A DNA stretch of 64,000 nucleotides from Bin5 sp965204705. GTDB taxonomy: Bacteria > Chloroflexota > Anaerolineae > Caldilineales > Caldilineaceae. This document shows, one piece after another, positions 9,084-17,363 of the stretch. How positions within the stretch are numbered: position 1 is the first letter of the stretch; the number at the start of each line of letters is the position of its first letter. The stretch spans positions 2,604,001 to 2,668,000 of the forward strand of contig OZ242006.1 in NCBI GenBank assembly GCA_965204705.1. The letters are read 5' to 3'. Below the pieces are notes generated by a model. The model was not told where the DNA came from, ran no database searches, and saw only the letters and a list, made by a program, of their open reading frames with translations. A program made the translations under genes and the position numbers.

Positions 9084-9239
9084 ATTTCAGGAGAATGGGG
9101 CTGGGGAAGGCCCCCCGGTATCTGAGGAGTGAGGGCAGTCTTGCCCAGGGTCAATGCTTGGTCGCTAAGACCTGTGTTACTGTCGAATTGCAGATTACGA
9201 ATTCAAGTCAAATTCATCCATACATTTGAGGAGACTCCG

Positions 9240-9656
9240 ATGGACATTACTCTGACCGACACTGCGACAAAGACTATCACAATTACCGAAATGGCTGCCG
9301 AGAAGCTGGGTGGTATCCTCGATCAGAAGGGGCTTCGGGAGTCGCACGCGCTGCGCGTCTTTGTAAAGGGCGGCGGTTGTGGAGGAATGCAGTACGGCAT
9401 GACCTTCGACGACGACATCCAGGAAGCCGACCAGGTCTTTGAGCAGTTTGGCCTGCGCGTCGTTGTCGATCCGACCAGCTTCTTCTATGTTGGCGGCTCC
9501 AGCATCGACTACATCGACAATCTGATGGGCGGCGGATTCCACATCGAGAATCCCAATGCAGTCAGTTCGTGCGGGTGCGGAAGCAGCTTCCGTACTAACG
9601 GCGCTCCCCAAGGCGCGGCCGCCGGCGCGGGCTGCGGAAGCGGCTGCGGGCACTAG
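9240..9656 (+). CDS. A-type iron-sulfur carrier (IscA/ErpA/HesB family)
   Basis: Fe-S cluster carrier of 138 residues. The three family ligands are present: Cys47 in GGGCGG and Cys111/Cys113 in SCGCGSSF. After the normal end of the fold there is an extra ~25-residue Gly/Ala-rich tail with two further cysteines (Cys132, Cys136) and a terminal His. The ATG at 9240 has GAGGAG six bases upstream. It probably delivers clusters to neighbours such as MoaA or the B12 radical SAM enzyme, both of which need [4Fe-4S] clusters. Member of the SufR-headed group, though the 156-base gap before it could hold its own promoter. Confidence 0.9.
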   Translation: MDITLTDTATKTITITEMAAEKLGGILDQKGLRESHALRVFVKGGGCGGMQYGMTFDDDIQEADQVFEQFGLRVVVDPTSFFYVGGSSIDYIDNLMGGGFHIENPNAVSSCGCGSSFRTNGAPQGAAAGAGCGSGCGH

Positions 9657-9703
9657 TCGGTTCTCGATAATTTGAGTCGGCAGAGGCAAATAAGAGTCCA
9701 GCA

Positions 9704-9748
9704 GCTATCAGGTTGGTCGTTTCAGGAACTGACGGCCAACCTGATAGC
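9704..9748. repeat. Long perfect intergenic hairpin
   Basis: GCTATCAGGTTGG (9704-9716) and CCAACCTGATAGC (9736-9748) are a perfect 13-bp inverted repeat. Allowing G-T pairs the stem extends to about 18 bp with a nine-base loop. It lies between the Fe-S carrier gene and the DUF2203 gene, 31 bases before the latter's ATG. No T-run follows on either side. Confidence 0.7.
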
Positions 9749-9779
9749 CAGACCTATGCGCTGTCCGAGTTGGAGTGAT

Positions 9780-10172
9780 ATGCAGGCCCGCTATTACACA
9801 CTGAATGAAGCAAGAGCTGCGCTTCCCGTCGTCAAGGCGCTGATGTCACAAGTACAGGAGGCCCGCACTGAGATCCTCCGCCTGCGACCGGAAATCTGGC
9901 CTGTACTGCAAAAGGCGGCCCAAAACGGAGGCAACGCCGCGGCCGGATCCGTTTACTCCCAGTTCGACAAACTGGAGACGGGTGTCAAGGGGATCCTGAA
10001 GATGGGAATCCTTGTTAAGGACATAGACACGGGCCTCATTGACTTTCTGTCGATTCGTAACGGACGTGAAGTCTATCTCTGCTGGAAACATGGTGAAGAG
10101 GATCTCGCATTTTGGCACGATGTCGACGCCGGATTCGGAGGACGTCAACCAATCGATCCCGAGGACTTCTGA
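9780..10172 (+). CDS. DUF2203 family protein
   Basis: Small conserved protein of 130 residues, function unknown. It begins with the family-typical MQARYYTLNEARAALP, has a helical middle and ends in a conserved region with LIDFLSIRNGREVYLCWKHGE and FWHDVDAGF. No membrane segment or signal. The ATG at 9780 has GGAG four bases upstream and excludes the long hairpin from the coding region; an upstream in-frame start at 9672 is therefore rejected. In the same-direction series with Fe-S genes. Confidence 0.8.
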   Translation: MQARYYTLNEARAALPVVKALMSQVQEARTEILRLRPEIWPVLQKAAQNGGNAAAGSVYSQFDKLETGVKGILKMGILVKDIDTGLIDFLSIRNGREVYLCWKHGEEDLAFWHDVDAGFGGRQPIDPEDF

Positions 10173-10247
10173 ATTCACTCCGGGTGATTCCTCTTTTCCT
10201 ATCCCACATCACTTGCCACCTGAAACCAGAAAACTCGAGTTAATGCG

Positions 10248-10619
10248 ATGCCCAACCCGTATGGCGCTCCGGAAATCAGCGTGCACGATGTAGTTACAAA
10301 ACAGCATAATGATATTGAATTCCTGCTGATTGACGTACGTGAACCGAATGAACTTGAACTGGCCAGTTTACCTGATGGAGAATTCATCAACTTGCCGTTG
10401 AGCGAACTACGCGAGCGGCGTCTCGATGCCTTACCGCAGGATCTTCACCAGAACAAGGAAGCAGAAGTCGTCCTCTTCTGCCACAAGGGACTGCGCAGCG
10501 CTCAGGTGACGGTCTTTCTGCGCCAGCAGGGCTGGACCAATGCGGTTAGTATGGCCGGAGGCATCGATGCCTGGGCCGATGAGATCGATGAGTCGGTCGG
10601 CAAATATGCCAGTTTGTGA
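10248..10619 (+). CDS. Rhodanese-like sulfurtransferase domain protein
   Basis: Single-domain rhodanese of 123 residues. It has the family features LLIDVREPNE (residues 27-35) and the active-site loop CHKGLRSAQ with the persulfide-forming Cys78, then MAGGIDAW near the C-terminus. Cytoplasmic. Single-domain rhodaneses carry sulfane sulfur to acceptor proteins. Next to an Fe-S carrier and radical SAM genes, a sulfur-donor role is plausible but inferred. It lies 75 bases after the DUF2203 gene. Confidence 0.9.
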   Translation: MPNPYGAPEISVHDVVTKQHNDIEFLLIDVREPNELELASLPDGEFINLPLSELRERRLDALPQDLHQNKEAEVVLFCHKGLRSAQVTVFLRQQGWTNAVSMAGGIDAWADEIDESVGKYASL

Positions 10620-10803
10620 GGACTCTGCCCTTAGAGTCAATGAAGGTGCGGAAGGCCTGCTTTCCATTCAAATGACAGGCGCCCACAATGCAATGACGGC
10701 TTCAATCCGGGATGAACGGGCTGCTGCTACTTTTGCTTTGCAGTGAGCAAGCAATTCCAGAAAGATCTGAGGCTGTTCGGGTCGAAAGTTGGAGGAGCAA
10801 CCG

Positions 10804-12261
10804 TTGAAGTTGAACTGGCCAGGTAACGGAAAGCGCGAGAACGATATCGTCTGGATCGATTTGGGCGATCTGGGTGATCTGGTCTATCCGCAAGGTCCCC
10901 ACGAACAATGGCAGGACCACGGGCTTGGGCTTCTGCGCACCATATTGCACCAGAACGGTGTAAAAACCGATGTCGTGTCCACGCGTGCCGTCACCTCATG
11001 GGAACAGCTCGCGCCGAAACTTCGCGGCTACAAGATGGCACTCATGAACGTGCGCAGCTACACCTTTCCCGTGGCCCTGAAAGCTGCTCAGATCTTTAAA
11101 GAGATCAATCCCGACGGCCTGGTTCTGGCCGGCGGCATGCATGCAACCGTCGCGCCGGAAGAAATGGCCGAGGCCGATGCCTTTGACAAGATCTGCCAGG
11201 GCGCCGGTGAAGAGATAATTCTCGATCTGGTGCGGGACCCAGAGAGCTTTCCTAGAGTGTTCCTGGGAAAGGGGTCGCGTTCGATGGCCGACTGGCCGGA
11301 GATTGATCGGGAGTTGTGGCCTAAGCCCGCCAACTGGAAAGAGGCGCTCGCCAATGCTCGCCCTCGACGGGCTGTGCGTGCCATGAAGTTGGAGAAGAAT
11401 TTCAACTGGCCGATGGAGCCAGAGTGCGGCTGGGGACCTTCACCCGTTGCCACCATCATCACGAGCAGGGTCTGCCCTTGGCAGTGCGTGTTCTGCAACG
11501 AGGCTTCCTATATCCCCAACATGGGACGTCGCCCCGTTCGCATGGTGATCGATGAACTCAACGCGCTCGACGAGAAATACGGTGTAGGCTCAGTTGTAAT
11601 CCACGATTCCATGTTCTTCCAGAATCCCAAATGGCTGCAGGAGTGGATCGAAGAATACCCCCGTCGCGCCAACAAACTGTGGCCCTACTGGGCAGCCGGC
11701 CGCGCCGACACCGTGCGCCAGTGGCCTGAACTCTTCACCGCGCTGGTGAGGGAAACAAATTGGAACCTGATTTCAATCGGCTTTGAGTCGGGCAGTGACC
11801 GCATTCTTAAGCTGCTCAACAAGGAATGCACTGAGGAGGACAACAACTTCGCCATCGATCTCGTCAACCGCATAGGTGATGAAATGGTCGCGGAAGGAAA
11901 GGAGCCGCCCGTCTTCTGGTCAAACATCATGCTCGGTATTCCGGGTGAAACCGACGAAGACGCCTTCAAGACGATGCGCATGCTCAAACGAATGAAGCGT
12001 GTGTTCCCGTCCATCTCCTACTACGCGCCCTATCCCGGATCCGCACTGGGTTTTCAGCTGATCGCCGAAGGCAAGAGCCTGATGAGCAAAGACAACTATC
12101 ACCGCTTCCCGGATGATGAGAAGGTGAAGGGCGTCAACTACGGCTTCTACCGGGAACTGCTGGCAGGCAAATACGACGCGGAAGTGAATCGCGGCCTGTC
12201 TGAGGAGCAGCAGCAGCGGGGTTATGACGGCATGTACCAGCAGGCGCTGGTCAAGGCCTGA
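10804..12261 (+). CDS. B12-binding-domain radical SAM enzyme, unknown substrate
   Basis: 485-residue enzyme. Residues about 15-145 resemble the Rossmann-like cobalamin-binding domain of BchE/HpnJ-type proteins (VLAGGMHATVAPEE, GAGEE). I see no D-x-H-x2-G histidine motif, as in many members of this class. The radical SAM cluster motif is CPWQCVFC (Cys224, 228, 231), and a later IGFESGSDRILKLLNK and MLGIPGETDED are typical of the barrel. It starts at TTG 10804 with GGAGGAG six bases upstream; a TTG at 10789 lies before that site. Two small genes follow, one three bases later and one overlapping. The class does methylations, cyclisations and ring contractions; the product cannot be told here. 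Confidence 0.85.
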   Translation: MKLNWPGNGKRENDIVWIDLGDLGDLVYPQGPHEQWQDHGLGLLRTILHQNGVKTDVVSTRAVTSWEQLAPKLRGYKMALMNVRSYTFPVALKAAQIFKEINPDGLVLAGGMHATVAPEEMAEADAFDKICQGAGEEIILDLVRDPESFPRVFLGKGSRSMADWPEIDRELWPKPANWKEALANARPRRAVRAMKLEKNFNWPMEPECGWGPSPVATIITSRVCPWQCVFCNEASYIPNMGRRPVRMVIDELNALDEKYGVGSVVIHDSMFFQNPKWLQEWIEEYPRRANKLWPYWAAGRADTVRQWPELFTALVRETNWNLISIGFESGSDRILKLLNKECTEEDNNFAIDLVNRIGDEMVAEGKEPPVFWSNIMLGIPGETDEDAFKTMRMLKRMKRVFPSISYYAPYPGSALGFQLIAEGKSLMSKDNYHRFPDDEKVKGVNYGFYRELLAGKYDAEVNRGLSEEQQQRGYDGMYQQALVKA

Positions 12262-12264
12262 CCG

Positions 12265-12471
12265 ATGAGCAGCTTTTCCAATCCCCACTACATGTATCTG
12301 TTTGACATGAAGAACGGCAAGAAAAAACTTGCCTACGGCCAGAGCCCGGAGGATGCTCTCGATATCCTGCGCCTGCGCCTGTCAGACGAGGAGATGTCCC
12401 AGATCAGAGCGGACCAGTACGTGAAGATCAGCCAGCGCAAACTGCAAGAACACGCTCACGAACTGGGATGA
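12265..12471 (+). CDS. Small protein coupled to the B12 radical SAM gene
   Basis: 68 residues, not recognised. It starts three bases after the radical SAM stop and its stop overlaps the next gene's ATG, so all three are almost certainly co-translated. It has an aromatic N-terminal part (HYMYLFDMKNGKKKLAYG) followed by a predicted helix (PEDALDILRLRLSDEEMSQI) and a charged C-terminus. No cysteines, no signal and no leader-core layout of a typical RiPP precursor. Its tight linkage suggests a subunit, a chaperone or a substrate of the radical SAM enzyme. Confidence 0.7.
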   Translation: MSSFSNPHYMYLFDMKNGKKKLAYGQSPEDALDILRLRLSDEEMSQIRADQYVKISQRKLQEHAHELG

Positions 12472-12854
12472 TGCTCCGCTCCACCGCCTCGAAGTTGTGC
12501 CAGCGACTGTTGGCAGTCCATTGGCGGTTTGGGCATACCTCCCTTCAGAGAAGATTCACCCCAACACAGAAGAGAATCCTGCGGGCTTTAATGGACGGCG
12601 CCACGCTGAAGTCCCACCGCTATCTCGACGGCGAAAAGGAGTATCGCCTCCATCCACTCAGCGGCGAGTCGACTCGTGTCTCTGAGCAGGACGTGCATGG
12701 GCTTGACGATATGGGGCTTTTGTCCAGCAATCACAAATTTCCGGCGACCACTCTTTTCCTTTCCCAGCGTGGGCGCAGAACGGCAGTGGATTCGCAGAGA
12801 GATACCGGTATGTCTCCCTCTCACAGGATTCCCGCCTCAAACCTGGAAGAGTAG
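12468..12854 (+). CDS. Small winged-helix-like protein, third gene of the radical SAM unit
   Basis: 128 residues, not assigned. The ATG overlaps the preceding stop (ATGA arrangement). Residues about 28-100 look like a compact winged helix: TPTQKRILRALMDGATLKSH, then YRLHPLSGE, a helix VSEQDVHGLDDMGLL and a strand pair ending LFLSQRGR. The C-terminal ~25 residues look disordered. It could be a DNA-binding regulator of the unit or a protein-binding accessory. Ends 39 bases before a convergent gene. Confidence 0.65.
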   Translation: MMLRSTASKLCQRLLAVHWRFGHTSLQRRFTPTQKRILRALMDGATLKSHRYLDGEKEYRLHPLSGESTRVSEQDVHGLDDMGLLSSNHKFPATTLFLSQRGRRTAVDSQRDTGMSPSHRIPASNLEE

Positions 12855-12893
12855 AGCGGCAGACCACCCATACTTGAGAAAAGCGCTTCTTTG

Positions 12894-13739
12894 TCAATCC
12901 TGATCGGTTTCACCTTCACCCGGTAGGGTGATGCCAAGCTCCTCGGGCGTGGTTGCTCCGAAAGGGTTGTCAAACTCCACCTTAGGGAAGGATAAAACTG
13001 CTGCCTCAACAGGCTCCTCTGGGCCCAGTTCAGACAGCTCGCGATGGATCTGCTCAGCCGTCGCGCGAAATTCGCCTACGCTGATCCCCTGGCATACATC
13101 TGCCAGGCCGCGCAGCTTCGGCAGGCCGCGACGAAACATCTTGAGAGCGCCGCGCCGGTTTCCCCGTTGCATCTGAAGGAATGCCACCCCAACTTGCAGG
13201 ATGCCCTGATACATATCGCGAACCGCACGCGTTTCCTCGTTCCAGGCCAGCTCCAAGTATTCGTGCTGTTCGAAATACTGCCCCTCGTTAAAGGCAAGTA
13301 AACCTGCAACCGCAGCGCGGCTGGGCGGATCGGCACAGCCATCCGGATAGCGAACGGGCGGGTGAACGTGTTGGTCAACCACCTCGACCAACTCCTCCAT
13401 CATTTTGCTGCGCGCCCAGGCATGGTCGGCCCCCGCTTTGCGGGCTCGTTGGAGCGTTTCCACGTCAACGTGGCTGCCGAACGCATAGATCGGAACCAGG
13501 CGCGTATGCGGCTTCAACTTGCACTGGCGGACTGCCGCTTCCCAGTCTCCAGGCGTTTTCAAATCAAGCAAAGCCAGTACAGGGAAGGTCCGCGCCACCG
13601 CTTCCACAAGCTGATCCGCTTCTTCTATGGTAACTGGGTCCCCACCGGCTGCCTGTACAACGTCCTCCAACCTGACCGAAAAAAATAGGTCCGGCTCAAC
13701 TATCACTACTGCGGGTCGGTACTGGCCGTTCTTGGCCAT
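12894..13739 (-). CDS. Receiver-like domain fused to DUF309
   Basis: 281 residues in two parts. Residues about 10-125 have a response-regulator receiver pattern: VVIVEPDLFF, then ALLDLKTPGDW with Asp59 at the phosphoacceptor place. The usual late lysine is not clear (KAGADHAWARSKM), so phosphorylation is doubtful. Residues about 146-210 are DUF309, with the signature FNEGQYFEQHEYLELAW and MYQGILQVGVAFLQ. The ATG at 13739 has GGAGG five bases upstream; a longer frame to 13880 lacks support. DUF309 is helical and of unknown function. Transcribed alone, convergent with the radical SAM unit. Confidence 0.75.
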   Translation of the reverse strand: MAKNGQYRPAVVIVEPDLFFSVRLEDVVQAAGGDPVTIEEADQLVEAVARTFPVLALLDLKTPGDWEAAVRQCKLKPHTRLVPIYAFGSHVDVETLQRARKAGADHAWARSKMMEELVEVVDQHVHPPVRYPDGCADPPSRAAVAGLLAFNEGQYFEQHEYLELAWNEETRAVRDMYQGILQVGVAFLQMQRGNRRGALKMFRRGLPKLRGLADVCQGISVGEFRATAEQIHRELSELGPEEPVEAAVLSFPKVEFDNPFGATTPEELGITLPGEGETDQD

Positions 13740-13907
13740 CTGGTCCTCCATTCTCCAAGCTTTACTTGCGGTCCTTTTCGCAACAGACCGGACAACAAGA
13801 ACATGGCGAAAGCTGCAACTGCGCCGGGGCCCGATTCTACCGCCTTTTGCCCACTTTGAGCTAAACCCGCCATGGGCCAAAATCGAGCGCCTGCACTTGC
13901 TTCTTCA

Positions 13908-13938
13908 TTGCCGAAACACGTGCCCCCTCTGGTATACT
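13908..13938 (+). promoter_or_regulatory. Possible promoter of xseB
   Basis: TTGCCG at 13908-13913 and TATACT at 13933-13938 with a 19-base spacer, 34 bases before the xseB ATG. The -10 is good, the -35 and spacing are weak. Confidence 0.35.
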
Positions 13939-13972
13939 GATGCCAAATCTAGCGGCTGCCGAAGGGAGACCC

Positions 13973-14224
13973 ATGGAAGATCAGAAAGGCGGCGCCGAGC
14001 AGGCTGCCGAACTCTCATTTGAAGAAAGCTATGCCCGGCTGTTAACTATTCTGGAACAGCTTGAAGCCGCCGACCTGCATCTCGCCGATTCTCTCGACCT
14101 GTATGAAGCAGGTGTGAAACTCGCCGCCCGTTGCGGCGTTCTTCTCGAAGAGGCCGAACTACGAGTAAGGAAGTGGGAGCCCGACGGAACCTTTACCGAG
14201 TTGGGCGACACTTCGGACCCGTAA
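13973..14224 (+). CDS. xseB: Exodeoxyribonuclease VII small subunit
   Basis: Small helical subunit of the ExoVII nuclease, which degrades single-stranded DNA and partners several-to-one with XseA. 83 residues; the family core FEESYARLLTILEQLE followed by LADSLDLYEAGVKLA is clear. ATG 13973 lies three to four bases after AGGGAGA; an earlier ATG at 13940 has no ribosome site. The large subunit gene xseA is not next to it, which is unusual but not rare. The next gene starts four bases after its stop. Confidence 0.88.
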   Translation: MEDQKGGAEQAAELSFEESYARLLTILEQLEAADLHLADSLDLYEAGVKLAARCGVLLEEAELRVRKWEPDGTFTELGDTSDP

Positions 14225-14228
14225 ACAG

Positions 14229-14675
14229 ATGCAGCTACTGGGTAACAGTTCGATCATCTGGCTTCCGTTGACTGCCGGCCTGCTCATACAGCTCTACAAG
14301 TTTCTATTTGAATGGATTCTGCGGCGAGACTTCGACCTGCGCGTGCTGGCTCGCGCCGGGGGTATGCCCAGCAGCCATGCGGCCATGGTCTGTAGCCTTG
14401 TTTCTGCCATCGGCTATCGATCCGGGCCCCGCAGTGATGTCTTCGCCTTAGCCGCTATATTCGCCCTGGTCGTCATGTACGACGCCACCGGCGTGCGGCA
14501 AGCCGCCGGCAAGCAGGCGAAGGTCCTGAATCAGATCCTGCGCGAGCTCTTCACGGGTCAGCCTGTCAGCGAGGAGGAGCTCAAGGAACTGATCGGACAT
14601 TCGCCAACCGAGGTGTACGTCGGCGCGCTGATCGGCGTACTGTACACACTCTTGTGGTTTCAGTTTGCCTCCTGA
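14229..14675 (+). CDS. DUF212 (divergent PAP2-related) membrane protein
   Basis: 148 residues with three to four membrane segments. It has the family motif GGMPSSHAAMVCSLVSAIGY (residues about 44-63) and DATGVRQAAGKQAKVLN, found in the acid-phosphatase/vanadium-haloperoxidase-related group of bacteria and plants. A lipid phosphatase role has been suggested for the family but is unproven. Starts four bases after xseB, so probably co-transcribed. Confidence 0.85.
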   Translation: MQLLGNSSIIWLPLTAGLLIQLYKFLFEWILRRDFDLRVLARAGGMPSSHAAMVCSLVSAIGYRSGPRSDVFALAAIFALVVMYDATGVRQAAGKQAKVLNQILRELFTGQPVSEEELKELIGHSPTEVYVGALIGVLYTLLWFQFAS

Positions 14676-14855
14676 CCAAGCCCTGGACTGTTGGACGGAA
14701 TATCTCAACCTGGGGGCACAAGTTACACCGCCTTTGACTTCTCACCAATTCACTCTTCGCCACCCGAGTTGGGGGCAGTTCCTGTGCTTCCCTCTCCTCA
14801 CTTCTCTCCACTCGCGTCCTCTATACGATGCCCCAGCCCTTGACCACACTATAGG

Positions 14856-16229
14856 CTAGGCGGACTCTCCCAGTCTGGCAAGCAGCTTGCAGTAGGCAAC
14901 CTGGCCTTTGCGGAAACTGGCCAGTCGAAAGAACTCGTCTGGCGCGTGAATGTTCTCGTCTTCCAACCCAAAACCAAAGCTGATCGTATCCGCCCCAAGT
15001 TGCTCCTGAAAGAGGCCGGTGATAGGGATGCTGCCACCGCTACGGGTCTGGAAGGGTTCACGGCCGTACATCTCCTTATGTACGTCGGCCGCAGCCCTGT
15101 TGCCCCAATGGTCCGCCGAAATACTGTATGGCCGCCCGAGAATCGACAGAGGCGTCACCTCTACTGTCACCCCTTGCGGCGCATTCTGTTCAATATGTTC
15201 TTCCAGCAACCCGATGATGCGGGCAGGATCCTGGGCGGCCACGAGGCGGCAGGTGATCTTTGCGTGCGCTGAGTTGGGAAGGACCGTCTTGATTCCCTCC
15301 TCTTGGAATCCTCCCCAGATGCCGTTCATCTCCAGCGTCGGTCGTATCCAACCTCGTTCACGGTTCGTATATCCTGGCTCGCCAAACTCTTCATCCAGGC
15401 CTAAGCCCTTCAGATAGTCGTCTCCTTCGAAAGGGACTCGGGCAATCGCGGCGCGCTCTTCGGCAGTCAGCTCTACCACGTCATCATAGAAGCCCTCTAC
15501 GGCAATCGAGCCGTCGGCCCTGCGCAGCGACCCCAGAATCTGTGTCAGCGCGTGTATCGGGTTCTGGATGCGACCCCCATGTAGTCCGGAATGGAGATCG
15601 GTGGTTGCCCCGTGGACATCGATCTGTAAGCCGCACACGCCCCGCAGTGACATGAGCAGGATCGGCTCGGTCTCACTGAACTGCCCGCCATCCGCGCTAA
15701 CGGCCAGGTCACAGGCAAAGCGCTCCCGGTGCGGCGGCATGAAGTCGGGAATCTGCGGACTGCCGATCTCCTCCTGGCCCTCGAAACAGAACTTCAGATT
15801 GACCGGCGCGCCGCCTTCACCTTGCAACAGAGCCTCCACTGCGAGGATCGGCGCCAGCATGTTTCCTTTGTCGTCCGATGCGCCGCGAGCATAGACGCGG
15901 TCCCCGATTACGGTCGGCTCGAAAGGCGGATTTGTCCACAACTCAACCGGGTCAACCGGTTGCACGTCAAAGTGGCCGTAGATCAGCACCGTCGGCCTGC
16001 CCGGCGCGTGCAGCCAGTCCCCGTAAACTACCGGGTGGCCGCCCGTAGGCAGCATCTCTACGTTTTCTACTCCGGCGGCGGTCAATCTCTGGGCGACCCA
16101 GTGGCCGGCGCGCGCTACGTCTTCGGCGCGCTCGGGCAGCGCTGAAATGCTGGGAATACGCAGGAATTCAAGCAACTCTTCGAGAAATCGGTCCTGGTGC
16201 GACTCAAGATAACTTTCGTAGGCTGCCAT
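14856..16229 (-). CDS. M20-family metallodipeptidase (CNDP/PepV-like)
   Basis: Cytoplasmic zinc peptidase of 457 residues. All M20 ligand motifs are present in order: YGHFDVQP (His), GASDDKG (bridging Asp), EGQEEIGS (catalytic and ligand Glu), SADGG (Asp) and a late HAPDEF (His). A lid domain with LHSGLHGGRIQNPIHAL lies between. Typical length. Likely hydrolyses dipeptides. Transcribed alone, convergent with the DUF212 gene; 180 bases between them show nothing clear. Confidence 0.92.
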   Translation of the reverse strand: MAAYESYLESHQDRFLEELLEFLRIPSISALPERAEDVARAGHWVAQRLTAAGVENVEMLPTGGHPVVYGDWLHAPGRPTVLIYGHFDVQPVDPVELWTNPPFEPTVIGDRVYARGASDDKGNMLAPILAVEALLQGEGGAPVNLKFCFEGQEEIGSPQIPDFMPPHRERFACDLAVSADGGQFSETEPILLMSLRGVCGLQIDVHGATTDLHSGLHGGRIQNPIHALTQILGSLRRADGSIAVEGFYDDVVELTAEERAAIARVPFEGDDYLKGLGLDEEFGEPGYTNRERGWIRPTLEMNGIWGGFQEEGIKTVLPNSAHAKITCRLVAAQDPARIIGLLEEHIEQNAPQGVTVEVTPLSILGRPYSISADHWGNRAAADVHKEMYGREPFQTRSGGSIPITGLFQEQLGADTISFGFGLEDENIHAPDEFFRLASFRKGQVAYCKLLARLGESA

Positions 16230-16444
16230 GCTCTACTCCCCTTCATGTTGAGAAAAGTTCCAGCTATTCGGCGCATTCTACTGTAGTGCCGCGCCGATGG
16301 TCAAGAGTAAGACCCATTCTCAGAGTGTATCCCGAAATATTGTATTGATTCCTGGCGCCCTCTTGCGCTGGCCAGAAAACCGGCAACGTTTCAGCCACAA
16401 TCATCTCGCGACTCTCATAGAAGTGACCCAGGGTGTTCCTCTCT

Positions 16445-16724
16445 CCTCTCTACTCTTCACTCTCTCCTGCTTTTGGGCGGTCGGGCCTTCGGCCCTCCCT
16501 TGTGCGGGGGGACTCCCCCCGCAACGCCCCCCATCGTATGCCCGACCGTCGTGGACAATTGGAACGGTTGAGACAGCGACCGGTCTTCCAACCCCCGCGC
16601 CACCACCGTAGGGGCAAGTCCTGTGCCTGTCCAATGCCTCCCAATAAATAAATGACAAATAATTCCTTCCACCACTGTCACGAATCCCCCACCTGGCCAT
16701 CTCCTCACCAAATATGAACTGCGC
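16445..16724 (+). repeat. Dispersed structured repeat, copy B
   Basis: About 280 bases matching copy A at 6681-6964 in the same orientation. The first ~120 bases are almost identical and the rest diverges by substitutions. The outer CGGTCGGGC / GCCCGACCG stem and both inner hairpins are conserved. It fills the middle of a 738-base gap (16230-16967) between the divergent M20 peptidase and chorismate mutase genes. The rest of that gap shows no gene. Confidence 0.85.
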
Positions 16725-16967
16725 CCACCCAAATTTGGTTCGAAGTCAGCCAAAATACCTGAGATTCCCCGTTCGAAGCTACGTTCCAGGCCAGGCAGGC
16801 AAGAATAACCTATACTCAAGGGAGCTCTCAAGGCGGCCCGACTTTCTGACCCGCCGTCAACGGTTGGCTGGGAATCAAATGCACAATCGCTTTGTCCCTG
16901 AAAGTCTCTGGGGTAGAATTCTGCCCCAAGCAATAGTATTTCCTTCCACGTCACCACAGGTTTCCAA

Positions 16968-17363
16968 ATGATTAAGCCGCAGGACTGCAATTCAATCAGT
17001 GAGGTTCGGGCAGAGATTGACGAACTCGATCGTTCTCTGATCTCCATCATCAGTCGACGTCAGGAGTATGTCCATGCTGCGGCAAGTTTCAAACAAAACG
17101 AAGAACAGGTACATGCCCACGAGCGCCAGCGCAGCATGCTGGCGGCCCGCAGGCATTGGGCAGAGACCGCAGGCATAGACCCCGACCTGATCGAGGCCAT
17201 ATTTCGTACGATGGTCGAACACTTCATCAAGGCAGAAATGACCGTCTTTTCAGAAAACTGGCGGGACGGCGCGGTGGGCAAATCCTCTCCGACTTTGACA
17301 AAGGGAGCCGGCGATGAGGGCTCCAAAAGCGTGGGCACGGGAAGGTCATGTTTTCGTGAGTAG
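16968..17363 (+). CDS. Chorismate mutase, AroQ/PchB type
   Basis: 131 residues. The N-terminal ~90 residues are an all-helical type II chorismate mutase domain (EVRAEIDELDRSLISIISRR, then HAAASFK, then a last helix IDPDLIEAIFRTMVEHFI), which converts chorismate to prephenate. PchB-type isochorismate pyruvate lyases share this fold, so that alternative stays open. The last ~40 residues look disordered and overlap the next gene by 50 bases. No signal peptide. It is not next to other aromatic amino acid genes. Confidence 0.85.
   Translation: MIKPQDCNSISEVRAEIDELDRSLISIISRRQEYVHAAASFKQNEEQVHAHERQRSMLAARRHWAETAGIDPDLIEAIFRTMVEHFIKAEMTVFSENWRDGAVGKSSPTLTKGAGDEGSKSVGTGRSCFRE

Noticed and set aside
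10620..10803. A cobalamin riboswitch before the B12 radical SAM gene
   Set aside because: No B12-box-like GCCACTG motif or matching fold could be seen in the 184-base gap.
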